From positions 1 to 28,898 of the forward strand of contig JABZMB010000012.1 in assembly GCA_015256455.1 (NCBI GenBank): DNA of 28,898 nt, in the 5' to 3' direction. Shown here piece by piece: positions 22,602 through 28,898 of the stretch; the first letter of the stretch is position 1, and each line of letters begins with the position of its first letter. Made by a program: the position numbers and the translations under genes. The DNA comes from Solobacterium sp. (lineage in GTDB: Bacteria > Bacillota_I > Bacilli_A > Erysipelotrichales > Erysipelotrichaceae). Under the pieces are notes generated by a model. It did not search any database, was not told the origin of the DNA, and saw only the letters and a list, made by a program, of their open reading frames with translations.

Positions 22602-23529
22602 TATTTGTGTCATTGGTGGTGCGAACATTGATATCGTTGGTTCAAGTATCGATCCATTACAAAATTATGATTCTAATCCTGGTGAAATTTCCATCGCCTA
22701 TGGAGGAGTAGGAAGAAATATTGCCCAAATTTGTGCACTACTTGGTGAGAATATCAAGTTTGTGACTTGTTTCTCAGGGGATAGCTATGGTCAAGCAATG
22801 AAAGAAGACTGTAAAAGACTTGGGATGGATGTGTCCATGTCATCGACAGTAGAAGATTTACCAAGTTCAATGTATATTGCGTTATTAGATAATAACCGTG
22901 ATATGAAACTTGGTATGAGTGATATGAGAATTTTACGTCGTATGGATTCAGAAATGTTACAACCAATCTTAGAAACATTGCATGAAGATGATATCATTAT
23001 CATAGATTCCAACTTAGATATGGAAAGCATTGAATATATCGCGACACATGCGAAAGCTAGGATTGCGGCAGACCCAGTCAGCGCACATAAAGCAGCCCGA
23101 TTAAAGTCTGTTTTAAGTCACCTAGATATCTTTAAGCCAAATCAGTTTGAAGCTTCTGAGTTAACAGGAATTTGGATTAAAGATGAAGAAACAGCAAGAG
23201 AGAGTTTGGATTGGTTCATCGAGCATGGTGTAAAAGAAGTCATTATTTCAATGGCGGATCGAGGTATCTTGCTAGGAACACCAGAACATAAGACTTGGTT
23301 TACACATCGTCAAATTAATATGGAGAATGCGACTGGTGGAGGAGATTCCTTATTAGGAGCATATGTCGCAAGTCGTCTTGCAGGCAAAGATTCAGTAGAA
23401 TCAATGAGATTTGGTATTAGTGCGGCTGTTATCAGCATTGAACAAGATGCAGTAAGAAGACGCAATTTAAATACAGAAGAAGTAAATGCAAAAATTTCAG
23501 ATATGAAGATAGAGGAGAAAACATTATGA
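22594..23529 (+). CDS. psuK: Pseudouridine kinase (PfkB family)
   Basis: A 311-residue PfkB-type kinase: N-terminal GGANIDIVG (substrate-binding), GGVGRNIAQICALLG, then the C-terminal signature ENATGGGDSLLGAYVA with the catalytic Asp in GGGDS. The usual Gly-Ala-Gly-Asp is Gly-Gly-Gly-Asp here. Pseudouridine kinases phosphorylate pseudouridine to its 5'-phosphate. The assignment rests mainly on its 4-nt overlap (ATGA) with psuG, which acts on that product. Ribosome site AAGGAG 7 nt from the ATG. Cytosolic. Confidence 0.88.
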   Translation: MGSICVIGGANIDIVGSSIDPLQNYDSNPGEISIAYGGVGRNIAQICALLGENIKFVTCFSGDSYGQAMKEDCKRLGMDVSMSSTVEDLPSSMYIALLDNNRDMKLGMSDMRILRRMDSEMLQPILETLHEDDIIIIDSNLDMESIEYIATHAKARIAADPVSAHKAARLKSVLSHLDIFKPNQFEASELTGIWIKDEETARESLDWFIEHGVKEVIISMADRGILLGTPEHKTWFTHRQINMENATGGGDSLLGAYVASRLAGKDSVESMRFGISAAVISIEQDAVRRRNLNTEEVNAKISDMKIEEKTL

Positions 23530-24431
23530 AAGTAAGAACAAATGAAGAAGTAGCAAAGGCACTAGCAGAACACAAGCCAGTTATCGCATTAGAATCCACA
23601 ATTATTTCACATGGTATGCCATATCCGCAGAACGTTGAAACAGCGTTAAAGGTTGAAGCAATTATTCGTGAACATGGTGGTGTACCTGCAACAGTAGGTA
23701 TCATCGATGGTGAACCAGTTGTTGGTATGACACCAGAAGAAATCGAAGAATTCGGTAAGCGTGGCTTAAGCATTCCTAAGGTTTCTCGTAGAGATATTCC
23801 AGTTATCTTAGCAAATAAGAGCTGGGGTGCTTCCACAGTTGCGACAACAATGATTTTAGCAGCAAAGGCTGGCGTTGAGTTCTTTGTGACTGGTGGCATT
23901 GGTGGTGTTCACCGTGGTGCAGAAACTACATTTGATATCTCCGCTGACTTAGAAGAATTAGGGAATACAAACGTTACAGTTATCTGTGCAGGTGCTAAGG
24001 CTATCTTAGACTTGCCAAAGACATTAGAAATTCTTGAAACAAAGGGTGTTCCGGTATTAGGTTTCCAAACAGATGAACTTCCTGCATTCTATACACGTAA
24101 ATCAGGATTGAAGGTTGATCATAAGGTTGAAAGTTATGCTGAAGCAGCAGACATCATCCGTGCTAAGAGAGAATTTGGTTTAGATGGTGGTGTATTATTA
24201 ACAAATCCAATCCCTGAAGAATATTCAATGGATGCAGATGCAATCAATGCAGTTATTGATACGGCTGTTAAAGAAATGGATGAATTAGGAATCAAAGGAA
24301 AAGAATGCACACCATTCTTACTTGCTAAGATTGCAGAAATCACAGGTGGTAAGTCTCTCGAATCTAATATTCAATTAGTATTCAATAACGCAGTTGTTGG
24401 TACAGAAGTAGCGAAGGAATACTTTAAGTAA
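23526..24431 (+). CDS. psuG: Pseudouridine-5'-phosphate glycosidase
   Basis: A 301-residue enzyme that breaks the C-C glycosidic bond of pseudouridine 5'-phosphate to uracil and ribose 5-phosphate. Recognised by ALESTIISHGMPYPQN (Glu23), ANKSWGASTVATT (Lys97), FFVTGGIGGVHRGAETT and CAGAKAILD with Lys157, the equivalent of the catalytic Lys166 in Escherichia coli; the length is standard. Start by ATGA overlap with psuK plus GAGGAG upstream. Codon use is much more biased (AAG for Lys) than in psuK, suggesting high protein output from the same mRNA. Confidence 0.95.
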   Translation: MKVRTNEEVAKALAEHKPVIALESTIISHGMPYPQNVETALKVEAIIREHGGVPATVGIIDGEPVVGMTPEEIEEFGKRGLSIPKVSRRDIPVILANKSWGASTVATTMILAAKAGVEFFVTGGIGGVHRGAETTFDISADLEELGNTNVTVICAGAKAILDLPKTLEILETKGVPVLGFQTDELPAFYTRKSGLKVDHKVESYAEAADIIRAKREFGLDGGVLLTNPIPEEYSMDADAINAVIDTAVKEMDELGIKGKECTPFLLAKIAEITGGKSLESNIQLVFNNAVVGTEVAKEYFK

Positions 24432-24435
24432 GCTT

Positions 24436-25251
24436 ATGACAGAGATGAAACAGACAGTTTCTGATCCAGTAACCAAAGAAAGTTTTATTAAAGCACTCAG
24501 AAGCCTTGGCATTACTGGAAATCAGATTTTGGAAGTACATACACAGATGTCTAGTTTCGGATATGTAATTGGTGGAGCTCGAACAATCGTAGATGGTTTA
24601 ATGGAATTGTGCGAAAACGGTGGAACGATTCTTATGCCAGCACAAACAGTTGATAACAGTGAGCCAAGTGATTGGGAATATCCAGCGGTTGCACCGACAC
24701 TCTACAAAGAAATTCGTGAAGCAATCCCAGCTCACGATACAAAGACAAGTGATGTACATTACATGGGATCAGTTGTTGAAAACTTTAGACTTCGAGATGG
24801 TGTGATTACTTCCTCACATCCAACATTCTCTTACTCTGCATGGGGTAGATATGCTAGATTGTTATGCAATCACCAATCAACACATTTCCCACTAGCAGAT
24901 GAATCTCCAACTGCAAGACTTTATGAATTAAAAGGCTATGTACTTTTGATTGGCTGCGATTTTGATTCTGCAACATGCATGCATCTAGCTGAGTACCGCT
25001 CTGATTGTCGACCAATTGGCATTCAGGGTGCAAAAGTAAAGACAGCAGAAGGTGATGTATGGAGAAAATATCTCGATTTACAGTTGGATAGTAATATTTT
25101 CCTAAAAGTTGGACAGATGATGCGAAAGAAAAACATGGTTAGAGAAACCATGTTAGGTGGTTGCAAGATTATGCTCTTCTCAGCTGCAAGTGCAATTGAC
25201 GAAGCAATGCGTTATTTTGATAAAACCATGGTATACGATTTATATCGTTAA
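24436..25251 (+). CDS. AAC(3)-family acetyltransferase (YokD-like)
   Basis: A 271-residue member of the Antibiotic_NAT family. Motifs: VHTQMSSFGYVIGGARTIVDGL (cofactor loop), GGTILMPAQT, SSHPTFSYSAWG and LLIGCDFDSATCMHLAEYR with His183 and Glu186, the conserved catalytic pair. The family includes aminoglycoside 3-N-acetyltransferases and many chromosomal homologues with other substrates; its position 4 nt after psuG and no mobile-element signals suggest a housekeeping homologue, and resistance should not be assumed. The ribosome site is weak, so it probably depends on coupling with psuG. The 3' end overlaps the convergent gene by 4 nt. Confidence 0.85.
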   Translation: MTEMKQTVSDPVTKESFIKALRSLGITGNQILEVHTQMSSFGYVIGGARTIVDGLMELCENGGTILMPAQTVDNSEPSDWEYPAVAPTLYKEIREAIPAHDTKTSDVHYMGSVVENFRLRDGVITSSHPTFSYSAWGRYARLLCNHQSTHFPLADESPTARLYELKGYVLLIGCDFDSATCMHLAEYRSDCRPIGIQGAKVKTAEGDVWRKYLDLQLDSNIFLKVGQMMRKKNMVRETMLGGCKIMLFSAASAIDEAMRYFDKTMVYDLYR

Positions 25252-25703
25252 ATCCAATGATGCTGTAGGTATGCTTGTGCAATGTCATAAGCTGCCTGCA
25301 GCATTTCATTTTCTTCCTTTTCGCTAAAACGATTAGTTGTAGGAGCATCAATATCAATTTCACCAACACACTCACCATTCACAATAATAGGAACACAGAG
25401 TTCACTGCGACTAGCACAGTCACATGCGATGTGTTCAGGGAAGGCCAATACATCGTCAATGCGTTGCACACTTTTGTCACGATAACATTTGCCACAAACT
25501 CCCTTATCAAAAGGGATTCGAGTGCAGGCGGGTTTTCCTTGGAAAGGTCCAAGAACCAATTGATCATCTTTAACAAAGTAAAATCCAACCCAGTTAATAT
25601 TTTCGTAAGTTAGTTGAATGCATGCACTTACATTGGAAAGAGCCGCAATCTGATCGCTTTCTTCTAGAAAAGCACATATTTGTTCATTTAGTAATGTTTT
25701 CAT
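25248..25703 (-). CDS. msrC: Free methionine-(R)-sulfoxide reductase (GAF domain)
   Basis: A 151-residue GAF protein. Catalytic and resolving cysteines of fRMsr are at expected places: Cys60 in GKPACTRI, Cys70 in KGVCGKC and Cys94 in PEHIACDCASRSE; residues EIDIDA and FSEKEE complete the fold. It reduces free L-methionine-(R)-sulfoxide using thioredoxin, part of oxidative-damage repair. Two extra cysteines (Cys73, Cys96) lie next to the redox pair. The ATG has no ribosome site; an extended -10 sits 7 nt away. Convergent 4-nt overlap with the AAC(3) gene and no terminator between. Confidence 0.92.
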   Translation of the reverse strand: MKTLLNEQICAFLEESDQIAALSNVSACIQLTYENINWVGFYFVKDDQLVLGPFQGKPACTRIPFDKGVCGKCYRDKSVQRIDDVLAFPEHIACDCASRSELCVPIIVNGECVGEIDIDAPTTNRFSEKEENEMLQAAYDIAQAYLQHHWI

Positions 25704-25709
25704 AAAAAA

Positions 25710-25718
25710 ATCATAGCA
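25710..25718 (-). promoter_or_regulatory. Extended -10 promoter of msrC (leaderless)
   Basis: TGC-TATGAT on the minus strand ends 7 nt before the ATG at 25703, separated only by T residues. Probably leaderless mRNA. Confidence 0.5.
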
Positions 25719-25723
25719 CAGGG

Positions 25724-25751
25724 TTGATTAAAATGAACATGGACTTATAAT
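25724..25751 (+). promoter_or_regulatory. Promoter of mgtE
   Basis: TTGATT (25724-25729), 16-bp spacer, TATAAT (25746-25751). Start near 25758, giving a leader of about 133 nt before mgtE. Confidence 0.55.
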
Positions 25752-25764
25752 GAAACAAGAGGAG

Positions 25765-25832
25765 GGCTATATCTATGGATGATATATCTGGTGAGTGTCA
25801 CACGGATGTAAAAAAGAATAAATGATATAGCC
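25765..25832 (+). promoter_or_regulatory. mgtE leader with alternative RNA pairings
   Basis: GGCTATATC (25765-25773, at the ribosome site of the leader ORF) is fully complementary to GATATAGCC (25824-25832, beginning in the leader ORF stop codon). The AGCCAT at 25829-25834 can instead pair with ATGGCT at 25852-25857, and ATATC/GATAT (25769-25773/25781-25785) can fold around the leader start codon. The pairings exclude one another, so translation of the leader ORF could switch them. A T6 run follows at 25843-25848. It does not show the M-box (ykoK) conserved elements. Confidence 0.5.
25775..25825 (+). CDS. Leader ORF ahead of mgtE (16 residues)
   Basis: ATG preceded by GAGGAGGG at about 8 nt encodes MDDISGECHTDVKKNK and ends TGA. 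It starts about 17 nt after the expected transcription start. The acidic start (D2, D3, E7) resembles the acidic/proline-rich N termini that destabilise ribosomes at low Mg2+ in MgtL-type leaders of enterobacteria. A Mg2+-sensing role is inference; a fortuitous ORF is possible, but the strong ribosome site argues for translation. Confidence 0.45.
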   Translation: MDDISGECHTDVKKNK

Positions 25833-25890
25833 ATTAAGGTCCTTTTTTATGATGGCTGTATTAGTCAATCATGAGGGAGGATTTTTTATT

Positions 25891-27222
25891 ATGGACAAGA
25901 AATTAGTTTTAGAATGGATTCAAAACAACAATTTAAAAGAATTACACGAATATTTAAAGAAGCAGAACGTCGTTGATATTGCGGAGTTTCTCCACGAGTT
26001 GGATGATAGTACACTAGCAATCTTCTTTAGAATTTTGGAAAAAGAAGAAGCAGCAAATGTTTTCTCTTATTTAGATAACGAAGAACGTAATCGTCTAATC
26101 AAAACATTTAACAATACCGAGATTGTAAACGTGATTAATGAACTATATTCAGATGACGCAATTGATTTCCTATCTGATATGCCAGCAAATCTAGTTACAC
26201 AGCTATTAGATAAAGTTGATGATGATGTTCGCAAAGATATCAATCACTTATTGAAGTATAAGGATGATACTGCAGGAAGTATCATGACGGTTGAATTCAT
26301 TGAGTTTACAAAAGAGATGACAGTTGCGGATGCACTAGCTAAAATCAAGCGCGTTGGTATCGATAGTGAGACGGTGTATACCTGCTATGTAGTAGAAAGC
26401 CGTAAACTAATTGGTATCGTCAGTGCGAGGAGCTTAATGTTAAGTGACTCTGATGTGCTTATCCAGGACATCATGAAAACAGAATTCATCTATGCATATA
26501 CAGGGGAAGATAAAGAAGACATCGCTAAAAAGATGAAGAAGTATGACTTGATTGCCTTACCGGTATTGGATGTTGAAGACTGCATTGTTGGTATTGTAAC
26601 ATTTGACGATGCGATTGATGTCTTAACAGAAGAGACAACAGAAGACATGCAGAAGATGGCTGCGATTGTGGCAAATGATAAGCCATACCTAACAACATCT
26701 GTGTGGGAACATGCACGTAGTAGAATTGTTTGGCTATTAATCTTGATGTTTTCAGCAACACTAACAGGTAGTATCATTTCTAACTATGAACACGCCTTTG
26801 AAGTGATGCCGGTACTGGTATCCTTTATTCCTATGCTAATGGACACGGGTGGAAACTGTGGTTCTCAGAGTTCAACTTTGATTATCCGTGGTCTAGCAAT
26901 TGATGAAATTAAGTTCAGTGATTTTTTCAAGGTAGTCTTCAAGGAATTTAGAATCTCTATTGTTGTGGGCATAATGCTAGGTATCGCAAATGGTATTAGA
27001 ATTGTGCTGTTAAATCATGATGTATATCTAGCGTTTGTTGTTTCGGCTTCGATTGTTGTTACTGTTATGATTTCTAAGTTTGTTGGATGTACATTACCAA
27101 TTATTGCAAAGAAGTTCAAGATGGATCCAGCAATTATGGCTGCACCACTCATTACTACAATTGTTGACACACTAGCAATTATGGTGTATTTCGCAATCGC
27201 ATCACAAGTATTCAATATATAG
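25891..27222 (+). CDS. mgtE: Magnesium transporter MgtE
   Basis: A 443-residue Mg2+ channel of the inner membrane. N domain about 1-125 with acidic repeats (ELDDS, YSDDAIDFLSDMP), two CBS domains about 130-250 with LPVLDVEDCIVGIVTFDDA, the connecting plug helix about 250-275, then five membrane helices. Pore and family motifs: PMLMDTGGNCGSQSSTLIIRG (314-334) and MDPAIMAAPLITTIVDTLAIM with Asp412 and Asp426. Ribosome site GAGGGAGG before the ATG at 25891; an ATG 42 nt upstream would run through it and is rejected. Terminator at 27230-27255. Confidence 0.95.
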   Translation: MDKKLVLEWIQNNNLKELHEYLKKQNVVDIAEFLHELDDSTLAIFFRILEKEEAANVFSYLDNEERNRLIKTFNNTEIVNVINELYSDDAIDFLSDMPANLVTQLLDKVDDDVRKDINHLLKYKDDTAGSIMTVEFIEFTKEMTVADALAKIKRVGIDSETVYTCYVVESRKLIGIVSARSLMLSDSDVLIQDIMKTEFIYAYTGEDKEDIAKKMKKYDLIALPVLDVEDCIVGIVTFDDAIDVLTEETTEDMQKMAAIVANDKPYLTTSVWEHARSRIVWLLILMFSATLTGSIISNYEHAFEVMPVLVSFIPMLMDTGGNCGSQSSTLIIRGLAIDEIKFSDFFKVVFKEFRISIVVGIMLGIANGIRIVLLNHDVYLAFVVSASIVVTVMISKFVGCTLPIIAKKFKMDPAIMAAPLITTIVDTLAIMVYFAIASQVFNI

Positions 27223-27229
27223 GTATTAC

Positions 27230-27255
27230 AAAGACCTTCGTTATGGAGGTCTTTT
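27230..27255 (+). terminator. Rho-independent terminator of mgtE
   Basis: Stem AAAGACCT / AGGTCTTT (8 bp), 9-nt loop, T run TTTTC. Confidence 0.75.
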
Positions 27256-27355
27256 CTGTTGGAACTATATATGAAGAGACGGATGATAATCGATGAACTT
27301 GCTTGCGAAAAATGAAATCAGTTGTAGAATGAATAACAGACGACAGGAGATTTTC

Positions 27356-27910
27356 ATGCATCCAACAGTAGGCTCATCAGTATACATACAAAGTTTTAAA
27401 CATGATGGAAGTTTACATCGCACATGGTGTAAGGGTTTTGTTCTTGAAGCAGATGAGGATAGAATCGTTGCGGTTACAGATCATGCTTGGGTGATTGAGG
27501 CTGATAATCGTAAGTGGTTAACACGTGAGCCGGCTGTTTGTTTCTTCTATAGAAAGAAATGGTATAACGTTATCTCCATGATTCGTCATAGTGGTATCTA
27601 CTATTATTGCAATTTGGCATCTCCAACCATTTATGATGGAGAAGCAATCAAGAATATTGATTATGATTTGGATGTTAAACTTTATCCAGATCGTACATAT
27701 CAAGTTCTTGACGAAAATGAATATTTTGAACATGCGAAGAAAATGAATTATCCAGATGATGTAATGGATATCGTTGAAGCGCAATTAGAGAAGTTAATTG
27801 CTGAAATGGAACAAGAGAAAGAACCTTTTAATAAAGAGTGTATTGATAAATATTATCAGCTTTATTTAAAAATGAGTTCACATCAAAATACAGAGAAAGA
27901 ATATGGCTGA
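27356..27910 (+). CDS. DUF402 protein, nucleoside di/triphosphate phosphatase-like
   Basis: A 184-residue protein with the DUF402 core: GIYYYCNLASPTIYDG, then YDLDVKLYPDRTYQVLDENEYFEHA with acidic residues Asp104, Asp106, Asp119, Glu120 and Glu122, which bind divalent metal in characterised members (Ntdp of Staphylococcus, FomD). These hydrolyse nucleoside tri- and diphosphates. The start is the ATG at 27356 with AGGAG 6 nt upstream; an in-frame ATG at 27293 has none. The last gene before the rRNA operon; I see no convincing terminator after it. Confidence 0.85.
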   Translation: MHPTVGSSVYIQSFKHDGSLHRTWCKGFVLEADEDRIVAVTDHAWVIEADNRKWLTREPAVCFFYRKKWYNVISMIRHSGIYYYCNLASPTIYDGEAIKNIDYDLDVKLYPDRTYQVLDENEYFEHAKKMNYPDDVMDIVEAQLEKLIAEMEQEKEPFNKECIDKYYQLYLKMSSHQNTEKEYG

Positions 27911-27964
27911 AATTAGCTTAGCCAAACTTTCTTAAAATTTTTCTCAAAAAAGTTATAAAAGCGA

Positions 27965-27993
27965 TTGACATGAGGTTGGATACTTGGTATATT
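27965..27993 (+). promoter_or_regulatory. rRNA operon promoter
   Basis: Consensus TTGACA, 17-bp spacer, TATATT, behind an A/T-rich UP-like tract (about 27930-27964). Start near 28000. Confidence 0.8.
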
Positions 27994-27999
27994 AATACA

Positions 28000-28117
28000 G
28001 CACTCTTCGGAAGGAGAGATGCAGAGATCTTTGAAAACTGAACAGGAATAAGACACATAAACAACGTCAAGCAAAACTTATACGAAGCAAAAGACTTCGT
28101 AAAATAAAAGAGTCAAT
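28000..28117 (+). other. rRNA leader
   Basis: About 118 nt from the promoter to 16S. It contains a boxA-like AGATCTTTGA (28025-28034) followed by AAAACTGAAC, the usual antitermination element of Firmicute rRNA leaders, and a 7-bp hairpin TACGAAG/CTTCGTA (28081-28101) near the 16S 5' end, likely part of the processing stalk. Confidence 0.6.

Positions 28118-28898
<781 letters not shown>

Noticed and set aside
24436..25251. Acquired aminoglycoside-resistance gene
   Set aside because: Family motifs match AAC(3), but codon use and position in the psu operon look native and no mobile-element ends are present.
25758..25890. M-box (ykoK) Mg2+ riboswitch before mgtE
   Set aside because: The leader is only about 133 nt and lacks the conserved M-box blocks; a leader ORF with complementary arms explains it better.

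Overview
The window comes from a low-GC Gram-positive anaerobe. The first ~780 nt of a 16S rRNA gene lie at the right edge, and their sequence reads most like an Erysipelotrichaceae-type Firmicute (family level only, judged by eye). A PPi-dependent phosphofructokinase, an [FeFe]-hydrogenase, strong AGGAGG ribosome sites and lipoprotein ABC components agree with a fermentative Firmicute.

Layout. 1-3.25 kb (+): a small membrane protein, a CPBP-family membrane protease homologue, then a MarR regulator followed by two different methyltransferases (membrane ICMT-like and soluble LCMT/TcmP-like). 3.25-8.5 kb (+): a decayed gene remnant, a GNAT protein, a CapA-like metallophosphatase, PPi-phosphofructokinase and an S66 LD-carboxypeptidase-like protein, nearly every unit closed by its own terminator. 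8.5-17.6 kb (-): a ~9 kb regulon made of a histidine phosphatase, a lipoprotein binding protein, a YesM-type sensor kinase and an AraC-type response regulator in an overlapping operon, followed by a lipoprotein binding protein, a fused double permease and an oversized ATPase. 17.6-21.5 kb (+): [FeFe]-hydrogenase, an orphan membrane protein, an esterase and a fusion of a degenerate metallo-beta-lactamase-like domain to a hotdog thioesterase, then a candidate small RNA gene. 21.5-25.7 kb: a DtxR-family regulator (-) divergent from DUF3783-psuK-psuG-AAC(3) (+), and a convergent free-methionine-sulfoxide reductase (-). 25.7-28.9 kb (+): mgtE with a leader ORF, a DUF402 phosphatase-like gene, and the promoter, leader and 5' part of an rRNA operon.

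How the parts work together. The large minus-strand block looks like a three-component extracellular sensor (binding protein + kinase + regulator, as in HptARS of Staphylococcus) controlling an ABC importer. The importer promoter carries three AATATCA repeats spaced 20 and 21 bp, which suit an AraC-type activator, and a cre-like site over its -35, which suits catabolite repression. The Afu/Fbp-like binding protein and the phosphatase in the same operon point to a phosphorylated carbon source, possibly a sugar phosphate; this is inference. The psu genes degrade pseudouridine. Three genes (MarR, esterase, methionine-sulfoxide reductase) have no Shine-Dalgarno and a -10 box exactly 7 nt from the ATG, suggesting leaderless mRNAs.

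The least expected items are the mgtE leader ORF with competing RNA pairings, the catabolite-linked candidate small RNA at about 21.43-21.52 kb, the ATPase insertion of about 130 residues, and the dead-MBL/hotdog fusion.
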